From Gemmatimonadota bacterium (GTDB lineage Bacteria; Gemmatimonadota; Gemmatimonadetes; Gemmatimonadales; Gemmatimonadaceae): a stretch of 64,000 bases of DNA. Both the position numbers and the translations under genes were made by a program. The notes beneath the pieces are model-generated. The model saw nothing but the letters and a program-made list of their open reading frames with translations, was not told the origin of the DNA and ran no database searches. Shown piece after piece: positions 16,962-25,596 of this stretch; position 1 is the stretch's first letter; each line of letters begins with the position of its first letter. The DNA is taken from contig JADJAD010000012.1 of NCBI GenBank assembly GCA_016704465.1, forward strand, positions 1 through 64,000, in the 5' to 3' direction.

Positions 16962-18713
16962 TCATGCAGCAGATGTCGACGCAGGTGGTGTCGACGCAGG
17001 CGATGTCGAGGCAGGCGACGGGGCCGCCCCGCCCGGGGTCAGCCGGGCCGCGAGCGCCACAGGGATTGCGCCGAACGAGAGAAACGTGTCGTGAAACGCG
17101 CGCAGCGAAAAGGCCGAGCCGAGCCTCGCGCGCTCCGCATCGCGCAGGCGATGGATCTGCGAGGTGCCCAGCCAGTACATGAGCGCGGTTCCGGGGAACA
17201 TGGAGTTCTTGACCGCCTCGCCGTGGGCCGCGGCCGGTGACATGCCGACCTCGGTTGCATACAGCTCCACCGCCTGCGCAAACGAACGCATGCCCGTATG
17301 AAACTCCAGGTCCACGAGCGCCCGGGCCAGCATGCGCACACGCGACTGCTGTTCGGAGACGCGCTCCTCCGCTGTGAGGAAGCCGCACTCGTCCATCAGG
17401 TCGGTGGCGTAGCAGGCCCACCCTTCGGCCATGGTCCCGCCCAGGAACATGGCGATGCGCGATGCGCAATCCACCGCGGCAAGCCGTCCGATGCGCAGCG
17501 GGCTGCGCGCCGCGTTCCAGTTCTGCACGTGGTGCCCGAGCGCGCCGTGATGCACCACGTGATTGAGCTTGATGACGCCGTGGTTCCACGCCCGGAGGTG
17601 CTGCGCAAGTGCGGCGCCGTCCAACTGGTCGATCGGCGGGACGACATAGTCGTGCACGGCCGGCCACGCGAGCGGTGCCGGCGAGCGATAGAACAGGTAG
17701 TACAGCGACGGGGCCGCCTCGCGCGTGGCATCGGGAAAGGGGACGTAGCGGATGGGGGCGTCGGGCCAGGTGACCAGGTCGTGCGCCGCCGACACGGCGT
17801 GGCACTGCTCCCAGGTCGTGCGAAAGGCCGAGTAGTACTCCTCGGGCGACGGGTGGGTGGCGGCAAGCCGCGCCTGAACGCCGTCCAGGCCGGCCGGATC
17901 GACGGCGCGAGCCATCTCGGCGAGCCGCGCACCCTCGACCGTGTACGCGTCGCGTACCTCGCGCAGCAACGCATCGAGCGAGCGGTCGCACCAGTGGCCG
18001 CGCCGCACGAGCAGCGCGAGTAGGTCGGCGCCGCAGGCACGCGCGGGCTCCGCGTCGCGCGGGAGCGCGGCGACCTCGGTGGCGAATGCCTCCACCGCGC
18101 CTAACGCTGCATCTCCCCCGTGACGGATCGCCGTCCGGAGGTCTGCGGGCATGTCCGGTGCGCTGCACCACCGGTCGAGGCCGACCCCTAGCAGCGCGCG
18201 CGCGCCGCCGCACTCCTTGAGCGCCTTGTCCGCCCACGTGGAGGGAACGGGTGCTTCGCGCACCACGGCCAGCGCCGCGGCGAGGAACCGCGGGAGTGCG
18301 GCCAGGCGCGCACGCGCCATGCGCGCGCGCACCTCGAGCGGCTCGGCGTCGCGGATCATGAGGCTGATGATCGCGAACGTCGCCTCGCCGATGATCAACG
18401 AAGGATTGCCTCGCTGAAAGTGGCGACCCTCCAGCTCGGCGACCTGGATCTCCAGGAACGAGTCGGCGAGCGCGAGGTCCATCCCTACCCAGTCGCGCTG
18501 CTCCACGCAGTCGTCCATGGACGCGGTGGCCACCGCAGCAATCCCATCGCGATCGGCCCGCATCTCGTCCAGCAGCAGCGACACCCCCGCCGCCGACCAG
18601 TCGGGAAGGCGGTGATCAAGCGTGTGCATCCCGGTGAACGTCGCGTTCACGGGGCGGCGGCGGAAATAGTGATCGACGAGGCGATCCAGCAGTGACAGGC
18701 GGTCGTCCGGCAT
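16962..18713 (-). CDS. DUF885 family protein (putative metallopeptidase-like)
   Basis: A 583-residue protein with the DUF885 architecture: an N-terminal LVDHYFRRRPVNATFTGMH, a middle region with SPEEYYSAFRTTWEQC and SLYYLFYRSP, then the putative metal motif and EGWACYATDLM. Related proteins carry HExxPGHHxQ, but here it reads HHGALGHHVQ, so the catalytic Glu position holds His. No signal peptide is visible, so it is probably cytoplasmic. The start is set at MPDDRLSLL (18713). The C-terminus ends in a PAST-type low-complexity tail encoded by short GTCGACGCAGGTG-like repeats (16975-17010). The peptide importer lies directly downstream on the same strand, so a role in peptide use is plausible but unproven. 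Confidence 0.7.
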   Translation of the reverse strand: MPDDRLSLLDRLVDHYFRRRPVNATFTGMHTLDHRLPDWSAAGVSLLLDEMRADRDGIAAVATASMDDCVEQRDWVGMDLALADSFLEIQVAELEGRHFQRGNPSLIIGEATFAIISLMIRDAEPLEVRARMARARLAALPRFLAAALAVVREAPVPSTWADKALKECGGARALLGVGLDRWCSAPDMPADLRTAIRHGGDAALGAVEAFATEVAALPRDAEPARACGADLLALLVRRGHWCDRSLDALLREVRDAYTVEGARLAEMARAVDPAGLDGVQARLAATHPSPEEYYSAFRTTWEQCHAVSAAHDLVTWPDAPIRYVPFPDATREAAPSLYYLFYRSPAPLAWPAVHDYVVPPIDQLDGAALAQHLRAWNHGVIKLNHVVHHGALGHHVQNWNAARSPLRIGRLAAVDCASRIAMFLGGTMAEGWACYATDLMDECGFLTAEERVSEQQSRVRMLARALVDLEFHTGMRSFAQAVELYATEVGMSPAAAHGEAVKNSMFPGTALMYWLGTSQIHRLRDAERARLGSAFSLRAFHDTFLSFGAIPVALAARLTPGGAAPSPASTSPASTPPASTSAA

Positions 18714-18718
18714 GCGTC

Positions 18719-19859
18719 CTACCTCGGCAGGGGCAACGAGACCCACCGTCGCTCACGGAACGACTGCTCGACGCCGTTGATGACCTCCTGCACCCGGGCC
18801 CCGTCCATGAAGCTCCCCTCGTTCTCGTCGCCGTCGGACAGGATCTCCCCGATGAACGATGCCGTGAGGTTGGCGTAGAAGAGCGAGCGCCACGACTCCT
18901 CCTTGCTCCCGCCCGGCGGGTAGAACTCCGGTGGGACCGGGATCTCCTTGAACTCCACGTCGTTAGGCTTGGCGGCCTTGAGCGATTCGCAGACGCCGAA
19001 CTCCTCGACCAGGCGGCAGATCAGCGCTCCCTCGCTGCCGTAGATGCGCGCCTCGATGCCGGGGTAGTTGCCGACGGTGACAAACGACGTCTGGATGCTC
19101 CCCAGCGCCCCGTTGGCAAACTCGCCGAGGAAAATGTCGCCATCGTCGATGTTCATGCGCATCACGCGCCCCGTGGCGCGGACCATTCGCTCCGGGATGA
19201 AGTTGCGCATGGTGCCGACCACTTCCTTGTAGTCGCTGCCGACCGCCCAGGCGCCGATGTCGATGATCGGCGCCCCATACCCCCTCGAGTGAGGACACTT
19301 GGAGCACCGATTGGTCCGCATCCACGTCGACTTGCCGCAACGGGTTCATCGGGTCGAGCCACTGCGAATTCTGTTCGTAGCCGTTGAAGATGAACGGGGT
19401 GCCGATGAATCCCGTGTCGATCAGGTGCTTCATGTAGCGCATGGCCGGTGCATACCGGAACGTGAACCCGAGCTTGGTCTTCAGCTTCCTGGATCGGGCC
19501 AGCTCCGCTGCGCGGATCGTGTCGCGGAAATCGAAGGCGACCGGCTTTTCGCACAGCACGTGCTTGCCAGCCTCCAGCGCGGCCCACGACAGCTCGAAGT
19601 GGGTCGCCGAGGGGGTACAGACGTCCACCATGTGCACGTCCTCGCGCGCGAGGACCTCGCGATGGTCGGTGTAGACGTCGGGAATGCCGAATTCGGCCGC
19701 GACCGCCTCGGCCATGGGGCGCTGGGGATCGCAGATGGCCACGACCTCGCAGCGCTCGTCGCGCTTGAACCCGGGGATGTGGGCGAGGCGAGCCCAGGCG
19801 CCCGCCCCAAGGACGGCAACGCGCACCCGGCGCGTGGTATCGGTCAGTGGTACAGCCAC
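18719..19859 (-). pseudogene. Gfo/Idh/MocA-family oxidoreductase, frameshifted
   Basis: An NAD(P)-dependent sugar or inositol dehydrogenase-type protein of about 380 residues. The Rossmann motif VAVLGAGAWARLAHIPG is at the start and the family catalytic EKP is in HVLCEKPVAFD. The C-terminal half begins at YGAPIIDIGAWAVGSDYKE in another frame. The break lies at a five-base C run (19280-19284). With four bases the protein reads SSLEGYGAPIID continuously, and the span has one base too many. The start is a GTG at 19859 with GAGGG about 9 bases upstream; the ATG at 19982 lies too far upstream of the fold. It ends 5 bases before the DUF885 start, so the two are probably co-transcribed. Confidence 0.8.
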
Positions 19860-20005
19860 GTCGATTTCCCTCGTGTGAGTCGTTCTGGCGAGCGGGGGGT
19901 AGGAACGGCGGCGAATGTACGTGGCGAACCGACCAGCAGCCAGCGACCCGTGGCGCATGGCTTGCACTGGATCCTGCCGCATCCTCCACGCTCACACCCT
20001 GCGTC

Positions 20006-20602
20006 ATGCCCCGTCAGTCCCGCCGCACTGTCCGCTTGCTGGTCGCCGTGTCACTCGTCTCGGCGGTCTTTGTCGCACAAGGTTGCACCCCGACCGCGGC
20101 GGGCGGCGGGGTCGACAAGCGGGCCGCGAAAAAGGCGCGAATTGCAGAGAAGCGGGGGGGGGGAAACAAGCGAGCCGCGAACGCGGCGGCCAAGTTCTCG
20201 AGCGGCTTTGCGGCAGGCGCTGGGAAGGCGACCGTGGCTGGCGCCGCCTTCAAGAAGTCGTATGGCTACATCGTCAAGGGGACGGACTTCCTGACCTACT
20301 GGCCCTGCGACTCGGTCGGGTACTTCTACCTGTCCGCGCCCGCCAGCGTCAACGTAAAGATCTCGCAGCAGTACAAGTTCTCCGCGACCCGCCCCTACGT
20401 GCCCATGTACGCTGAGCTGCGCGTGCGCTATGTGGCCGACTCGTTGACCCGGGGAGAACGCGTCTTTTCGCGCTACGTGGAGGTCGCGGACTACGTCCCT
20501 GGTTCCCGAGACGATGCCAAGTGCAAGGGGCCGTCACGCGCCACGATGTCGAGCGAAATGCAACGGCTCGATCAGTTCAAGGTGGAGCGTCCCACGCGCT
20601 AG
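20006..20602 (+). CDS. Lipoprotein of unknown function with a G10 tract
   Basis: A 198-residue predicted lipoprotein with a basic N-terminus, a hydrophobic core and the lipobox FVAQGC. Residues 30-65 are rich in Lys, Arg, Ala and Gly (RAAKKARIAEKRGGGNKRAA). A more ordered domain follows, with YIVKGTDFLTYWPCDSVGYFYLS and YAELRVRYVADS. I do not recognise the family. The Gly run is encoded by ten consecutive G residues at 20154-20163, a slippage-prone tract that would truncate the protein if its length changed by one. The 3' end overlaps the convergent VanZ-like gene by four bases. Confidence 0.65.
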   Translation: MPRQSRRTVRLLVAVSLVSAVFVAQGCTPTAAGGGVDKRAAKKARIAEKRGGGNKRAANAAAKFSSGFAAGAGKATVAGAAFKKSYGYIVKGTDFLTYWPCDSVGYFYLSAPASVNVKISQQYKFSATRPYVPMYAELRVRYVADSLTRGERVFSRYVEVADYVPGSRDDAKCKGPSRATMSSEMQRLDQFKVERPTR

Positions 20603-22071
20603 GCAGCGTCCACCCGCTCCCATGGCGACGTACGCGCCGCGGGCAGCGGGTTGCGGGTCGAGAGCAGCTCCTTGACGTGTGAGCGCTGCAGGTAGTAGAG
20701 CCAGCCGCCGTACATCGCGGCGGCGAGCAAGACGCAGCCCCGCGCGATCGAGGCGCCGTGTCCCTCGTGAAAGCCGCGGATCCCCTCGCCCATGAGCGTC
20801 GCCGCCGCGCTCATCAGCACGAGGCGCGGCAGCGCGAGCCGATACGCCGGGACGGAGCGCCCGCGAAATTCCGCGGTCATGTAGCCCAGCAGCGTGAACG
20901 CCGCCACCTGCTCGAGGAAGCGCAGGATCTCGGTCTTCGTCCACTCGGTTGCCACGCCCGGGAACGTCACGCCGATCTGCCACGCGTCCACTCCCTGCAG
21001 CAATGGCGCGAGTGTGAGCAGGATCAGGTAGGCCGCGTACGCGGGGGCCGCGGACGTGAGCAAGGGCACCTCGAATCGACGGTTCGAGGGGAGCAGGGTG
21101 AACGCACGACTTCCCTGCCACCATGCGAGTCCACCGACGAGCAGCGTCCCGGTCAGCAGCATCGTGGGGTGGGTCGCGAGCGCCGGAAAGGTCCCGGCCA
21201 CGAACCACAGGGCGGCGGCGGCGGCGGTCACTCGCGCATCGAGCGACCGCACCGGGCCGAAATGGTGGCGCTGGATTCCGCCGAGCAGGCTCGCCCCGAA
21301 CACGCCCAAGAGCAGGGAAAGCACGGCGCGCTCCGCAACGGGGCCGGAGGCCAGCGCGTTAAGCCACAGGAGCGGAATCATGAGGTAGACCAGCCCCATC
21401 AGCGGCAACTCCAGCGACAGTCGACCGATCAGCACGCCGTCCACCCGCCGGCGCGAGGCCAGGCGGTCGTACGCGATGGCACCGAGCCAGGCGCCCAGTC
21501 CATTGGTCGCGACGTCGAGAACCGAGGCGTAGCGCTCGCGCTCGAACAACTGGGCGCTCTCGATCGCCATGCTCACGAGTGCCCCGATCCACAGCACGGT
21601 CAGGGCGGCGTGTCGCTCCCCCTCGCGCCGGGCGAGTCGAAAGAGAAAGCCGAGCGGGAGAAACAGCAGGACGTTGGCGACAATGTCGACCGGCCCGCCG
21701 GTGAACATCACGCGCCACCGCGTCGGCCAGTCGAACTGAAACGGGAGGAGCGTGATGATCAGCGTGACGCCGAGCATGTAGGCCAGCAGCGCGAGGCCCA
21801 ATCGCGCGCCGGTCTCGACGGTCCCGTCCGTCGGCGTGGACGGCTCGGTGACGCCGGCCCGAATCAACGCGGCACTTAGTGGTGTCGAGATCGCGCGGCG
21901 GATGCGCGCGGTCATGCCAGCCGCCACGGCCGAATGCGCCACGGCCGAAGGCGCCACGGCCGAATGCGCCGAGGTCGAATCCTCGCAGGGTGGGGCTGCC
22001 GCATCGGAGGGACCAGCGGGGCCGGCACGGTTGTGGCTGCTCTCGGACTGTTGCGCTGGAGGTGCACTCAC
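20599..22071 (-). CDS. VanZ-like multi-pass membrane protein
   Basis: A 490-residue membrane protein with about ten hydrophobic segments. The VanZ-like part is around residues 90-200: ITLLPFQFDWPTRWR, VDIVANVLLFLPLGFLFRL and SMAIESAQLFERERYASVLDVATNGLGAWLGA. VanZ-like proteins occur in glycopeptide resistance and, in large forms, near polysaccharide or exosortase loci. A GTG at 22071 gives the full frame; an ATG at 21915 would drop a Ser/Ala/His-rich leader. I favour the longer form because its internal 15-bp repeat keeps the frame. It is divergent from the exosortase. Biochemical function is unknown. Confidence 0.75.
   Translation of the reverse strand: MSAPPAQQSESSHNRAGPAGPSDAAAPPCEDSTSAHSAVAPSAVAHSAVAAGMTARIRRAISTPLSAALIRAGVTEPSTPTDGTVETGARLGLALLAYMLGVTLIITLLPFQFDWPTRWRVMFTGGPVDIVANVLLFLPLGFLFRLARREGERHAALTVLWIGALVSMAIESAQLFERERYASVLDVATNGLGAWLGAIAYDRLASRRRVDGVLIGRLSLELPLMGLVYLMIPLLWLNALASGPVAERAVLSLLLGVFGASLLGGIQRHHFGPVRSLDARVTAAAAALWFVAGTFPALATHPTMLLTGTLLVGGLAWWQGSRAFTLLPSNRRFEVPLLTSAAPAYAAYLILLTLAPLLQGVDAWQIGVTFPGVATEWTKTEILRFLEQVAAFTLLGYMTAEFRGRSVPAYRLALPRLVLMSAAATLMGEGIRGFHEGHGASIARGCVLLAAAMYGGWLYYLQRSHVKELLSTRNPLPAARTSPWERVDAA
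21923..21967. repeat. 15-bp tandem repeat x3
   Basis: Three copies of GCCACGGCCGAATGC (the middle one with one change) encode an alternating AHSAVAPSAVAHSAVA leader in the VanZ-like frame. The period is a multiple of three, unlike most intergenic arrays in this window. Confidence 0.85.
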
Positions 22072-22290
22072 GTCAGTGGGCCATGGGTCGCGAGTGAGTA
22101 TCGGCAGCGGTGGGCGACTTTGTGCGCACCGGTCGTGCGCACCGGCCGTGCGCGTTAGGCCGCGCTAATCCTGGCGCGACCTGCGTTTACTTGGCGATCC
22201 AACGGTCAGTGGTGGTCATGTGGGCCTGCAGATTTTTCCGGTTGTCCCCGCGTGCGAGTGCTCGTTACTGTGAGGTCCGAGGTTTTGTTC

Positions 22291-23166
22291 ATGCGTAGTT
22301 CACGTACCTGGAACGTGTCGTGGGTCGCTCGCGACCAACTGCTGGCGGTGCTTCTCACGGCGGCTGCTTTTCTCGTGTTGTTCGCCGAGCCGCTGGTGGG
22401 AACGCTGCGTACGTGGTGGTCCGATCCCGAAGCCGGGCACGGGTTGCTGCTGGCGCCGCTCGCGGCGTGGCTGGCGTGGAAGCGGGGGAGGGCGCCGGAG
22501 GCGCGTGGCGCCTGGATGCTCGGCGTGGCGATGCTCGTTGTGGCGATCGTCTTTCGGTACGTCGCCGCGCTTGCGGCCGAGGCGTTTGTCGGCCGGGCAT
22601 CGATGTTCCTGGCGCTGGCGGGGCTCGTGGTCTGGGGGTGGGGGCTCGTGCAGCTCCGGCATTGGTGGCTCCCCGTGGCGTTGCTGGCGCTGTCGGTGCC
22701 GCTGCCAGACATGGTGATGGGGGCCCTGGCGCTCCCTCTGCAGTTCAAGGCCTCGCAGCTCGGGGCCGCGATGTTGTCGATGCGCGGGATTCCCGTGCAC
22801 CTGAGTGGCAACGTGATTCGACTGCCCGGCCACGACCTGTTCGTGACCGAGGCGTGCAGTGGTCTTCGCTCGCTCACTGCGCTCCTGAGCCTGGGGGTGT
22901 TGCTGGGCGGATTGCTCCTGAACAAGCCGGTCTCGCGCATCGCGATCGTGCTGCTGTCGATTCCGGTGGCGGTGGTGGTGAACGGGGTGCGCGTCTTCTT
23001 CACCGGCTTCCTGGTCGCGTTCGTGGACCCGAAGCTCGCCGAGGGATTCTCGCACATGACGGAGGGGTGGCTGCTCTTCCTGGTGGCCTTCGCGATCCTC
23101 GGGGTGCTCACGTGGGGCGCCCTCAAGATCGAGGGGCGTTGGATGACTGGTGCGTCACATGCTTAG
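22291..23166 (+). CDS. xrt: Exosortase
   Basis: An integral-membrane cysteine transpeptidase-like enzyme of 291 residues that recognises PEP-CTERM tails and is thought to cleave and sort the target protein to the envelope. It has about eight hydrophobic segments and the three expected catalytic residues: Cys189 in TEACSGLRSL, Arg234 in NGVRVFFTGF and His255 in GFSHMTEGW. I choose the ATG at 22291, after GAGG-containing sequence; a GTG at 22252 is in frame. The epsI gene overlaps its 3' end and a PEP-CTERM substrate gene follows, a complete small sorting unit. The subtype cannot be assigned by eye. Confidence 0.93.
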   Translation: MRSSRTWNVSWVARDQLLAVLLTAAAFLVLFAEPLVGTLRTWWSDPEAGHGLLLAPLAAWLAWKRGRAPEARGAWMLGVAMLVVAIVFRYVAALAAEAFVGRASMFLALAGLVVWGWGLVQLRHWWLPVALLALSVPLPDMVMGALALPLQFKASQLGAAMLSMRGIPVHLSGNVIRLPGHDLFVTEACSGLRSLTALLSLGVLLGGLLLNKPVSRIAIVLLSIPVAVVVNGVRVFFTGFLVAFVDPKLAEGFSHMTEGWLLFLVAFAILGVLTWGALKIEGRWMTGASHA

Positions 23167-23845
23167 GCTGCGACTGTTCGCACCGGCGTTGTTGCTGGCG
23201 ATGGGGAGCGTGCTGGTCGCCAGTGCCCGCAACCAGGAGGTCGTGCAACTGGACCGCCCGTTGCGCGAGGTGCAGTTCCGCCTGGCGGGCTTCGAGGTCG
23301 AGGAGCGCGCGATCAGCGAGAATGAGCAGCAGGTGGCAGGCATGTCCGACTATGTCTTCCGCATCTTCGGCCAGCAGGGCGATTCGGCGCAGGCGTTCTC
23401 GGTGTACGTCGGCTATTACGAGTCGCAGACCACGGGGCGCACGATTCACTCGCCGCGCAACTGCCTCCCGGGAGCCGGATGGCAGACCGTGGAGGGCGGC
23501 ACGCGCACGGTGCTGGTCGATGGACGGCCGGTCGTCGTCAACCGCTACGTGCTGGCCAACGGTCCGATGCAGGCGATGGTGTACTACTGGTACCAGGGAC
23601 GCGGTCGGGTGGCGTGGAACGAATACCGCGTGAAGTGGGACCTGCTGCGCGATGCCGCGACCATGGGGCGGACGGAGGAGGCGCTCGTGCGCATCATGGT
23701 CCCGATCCCGCCGACGCAGGGTTTCAACTCGACCGACTGGCAGGAGCGCCAGGCACGCGCCGACGACCTCGCGTCGCGCGTGGCATCCGGATTGGTGCCC
23801 GCCGTGGAGCAAGCGCTCCCGGTGTGGGCCGCGCCGGCTACATAA
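23159..23845 (+). CDS. epsI: EpsI-family exosortase-associated protein
   Basis: A 228-residue EpsI-type protein with one N-terminal membrane anchor (LFAPALLLAMGSVLVASA) and a periplasmic domain. The conserved HSPRNCLPGAGW sequence is near residue 105, followed by VVNRYVLANGPMQAMVYYWYQGRGR and WNEYRVKWDLLRDA. EpsI is found as a separate protein or as a C-terminal domain of exosortases and is tied to exopolysaccharide or protein sorting. Either the GTG at 23150 or the ATG at 23159 may be the start; both overlap the exosortase stop (23166), so translation is coupled. Confidence 0.9.
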   Translation: MLRLRLFAPALLLAMGSVLVASARNQEVVQLDRPLREVQFRLAGFEVEERAISENEQQVAGMSDYVFRIFGQQGDSAQAFSVYVGYYESQTTGRTIHSPRNCLPGAGWQTVEGGTRTVLVDGRPVVVNRYVLANGPMQAMVYYWYQGRGRVAWNEYRVKWDLLRDAATMGRTEEALVRIMVPIPPTQGFNSTDWQERQARADDLASRVASGLVPAVEQALPVWAAPAT

Positions 23846-23880
23846 CGAGGTTCACCTTTCTGGGCGTGGGACGAAGCAAT

Positions 23881-24609
23881 ATGAACAGCAAGCGGTACGT
23901 AGGAGCGGCCACGATGTCGTTCGCGCTGGCGGTTGCCGGCGGAGTGGCGATACCCAGCGTGGCGTCAGCGCAGGTCAAGGCGAAGCAGAAGCTCGCGCTC
24001 GCGCCTTCGGTCGCGCTCGCGCCCTCGGTCGCGCTCGCGCCCTCGGTCGCGGTCACGACGATGTCGGGTGGCTGGAAGCGCGAGGTCAGCGTCACGGTGC
24101 TCGGCGGATACGCCGCCACCGGCTCGCAGCTCTACTATTTCCCGTCGCCGTTCGACCCGCTCACCGGGGTGTTCGCACCGCACCGCCGGGTCGCCGTCGG
24201 CCCCTCGGCGTTCGGCCGCGGCACGAGCCTCTGGAAGGCGTCGGACAACAGCACAAACCTCGGGCGTTTTTCCGCAGGTCAGCAGCTCGTGTTCGGCCTG
24301 TGGCTTCCGAACAACACCTGGCTCTTCTCCGCCGCAGTCGATGCGCGGTCGGTGGGGCTCCAGCAGCTGAGCGCCGTTCGACCACGGGCGCTCGTGGCCC
24401 ACCTGCCGGCGACGGCGGTCGCCGGGACAGACGACGAGTATTTCGGCTTCGGCGTCAATCCCGGTGTGAATGGGGTCGATTACAACGACTTCGTCTTTCG
24501 GACGAGCCAGGCGATTGTCACCCCCGAGCCTGCGACGATGACACTGCTCGGCCTCGGTCTGGCCGTCGTGGGTGGAGGCATGCGCTCGCGGCGCCGTCGA
24601 ACCGCCTAG
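23881..24609 (+). CDS. PEP-CTERM sorting-domain protein (probable exosortase substrate)
   Basis: A 242-residue secreted protein. A signal peptide ends near SVASAQ, followed by a three-copy ALAPSV repeat. A beta-rich central domain has VLGGYAATGSQLYYFPSPF, GRFSAGQQLVFGLWLPN and GVNGVDYNDFVF. The C-terminus is a classic PEP-CTERM signal: TPEPATMTLLGLGLAVVGGG followed by a basic MRSRRRR tail. The PEP motif, one TM helix and Arg cluster are all in order. It lies 35 bases after epsI and is the obvious local substrate. The central domain, with the DYNDFVF element, may be a calcium-influenced envelope or matrix domain; I cannot assign it further. Confidence 0.93.
   Translation: MNSKRYVGAATMSFALAVAGGVAIPSVASAQVKAKQKLALAPSVALAPSVALAPSVAVTTMSGGWKREVSVTVLGGYAATGSQLYYFPSPFDPLTGVFAPHRRVAVGPSAFGRGTSLWKASDNSTNLGRFSAGQQLVFGLWLPNNTWLFSAAVDARSVGLQQLSAVRPRALVAHLPATAVAGTDDEYFGFGVNPGVNGVDYNDFVFRTSQAIVTPEPATMTLLGLGLAVVGGGMRSRRRRTA
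23995..24048. repeat. 18-bp in-frame tandem repeat x3
   Basis: Three copies of GCGCTCGCGCCCTCGGTC (one base differs in the first) encode ALAPSV three times just after the signal peptide of the PEP-CTERM protein. Copy number could vary without breaking the frame. Confidence 0.92.
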
Positions 24610-24649
24610 CCGTCCGTCGCGGGTTCTTGCTCGATGGGACTCGAACGCA

Positions 24650-24675
24650 GGGGCGCAGCCGGCTGGCTGCGCCCC
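24650..24675 (+). terminator. Rho-independent terminator after the PEP-CTERM gene
   Basis: A perfect 11-bp stem (GGGGCGCAGCC / GGCTGCGCCCC) with a GGCT loop, followed by TTT, 40 bases after the PEP-CTERM stop. It would end the exosortase-epsI-substrate transcript. Confidence 0.75.
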
Positions 24676-24860
24676 TTTCGTGTTCCGGGCCACGGCAGCT
24701 CCCGAGCGAGCGCGCACGCGGGTGGGACGAGGTCGCGCTCAGGTGTCGGGAGAGCCGGCCGATACTTCCATCGGGAGAGCCAAGGGCGCGGCGTGCCGAT
24801 AGGCGGCACGGCGCAGATGCCAGGCTCACCGTTCTCGTCACGTTCCTCCGTCGATTTGCC

Positions 24861-25559
24861 ATGCGTCCACTGCTGGTTTCGCAACGGCGCCCGCGCGCCT
24901 CGTACCTGCCGCTGCTTGCCGCCCTCGCCTTCTCGGCCTGCGGCAAGGCCGCGATCGTCGAGGCACCGACGCCTGGCTCCCTCGTGCTGGTACAAGGCAA
25001 CAACCAGCAGGTTCAGGGGGGAGGCGAGCTTCCCAACCCGATCGTGATCCGCATTCTGTCGACCGATGGGTCGCCGATCGGGAAGCTGCCGATCGGCTTC
25101 AGCGTGGTGCAGGGCGGTGGTTCGGTGACCCCGGGAAGCGCCCTGAGCGACGAGAACGGCGAGGTGAAGGTGAAGTGGACGGTCGGGCCGAACGAGGTCG
25201 CGCAGCTCCTGCGGGCATCGGTCCCCGGCGTGGAGGCCGTCAACGTCAGCGCCTTGTCGCTGCTGCCCACCGACATCATCATCGCGCAGGGCAACAACCA
25301 GGTCGCGAAGCCCGGGGCCGGCCTGCCGAACCCGATCGTGATCCGGATCGTCGGCCCCGGGAACGTCCCCATGAAGGGCATTGCCGTGGCGTTTCAGGTC
25401 ATCTCCGGGGGCGGTCTGATTTCGCCGCAGTCCGGGCTGACCAACGCGCTCGGTGAAGTGACCGCGCGCTGGACCCTGGGCGGCACGGCCGGGACCAACA
25501 CGCTCGCCGTCTCGAGCGGCTCGCTGCAGCCGCTGGCGATGACGGCCATCAGCCAGTAG
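24861..25559 (+). CDS. Lipoprotein with two bacterial Ig-like (Big-1-type) repeats
   Basis: A 232-residue predicted lipoprotein with lipobox AFSAC after a hydrophobic signal. The mature part consists of two homologous Ig-like repeats of about 90 residues. Each begins with a QGNNQ element and a LPNPIVIRI strand, then an FSVVQGGGSVTPGSALSDENGE or FQVISGGGLISPQSGLTNALGE turn and a VKWTVG or ARWTLG strand. Big-1-type repeats occur in adhesins and surface scaffolds. It is short for an adhesin and has no other domain. The ATG at 24861 starts the signal; earlier codons in the frame are noncoding. It follows the terminator, so it probably has its own promoter in the 200 bases upstream. Confidence 0.8.
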   Translation: MRPLLVSQRRPRASYLPLLAALAFSACGKAAIVEAPTPGSLVLVQGNNQQVQGGGELPNPIVIRILSTDGSPIGKLPIGFSVVQGGGSVTPGSALSDENGEVKVKWTVGPNEVAQLLRASVPGVEAVNVSALSLLPTDIIIAQGNNQVAKPGAGLPNPIVIRIVGPGNVPMKGIAVAFQVISGGGLISPQSGLTNALGEVTARWTLGGTAGTNTLAVSSGSLQPLAMTAISQ

Positions 25560-25596
25560 CGCGAGGACTGGTCCTGCGGCGTCCCGGTCTGTCGCG

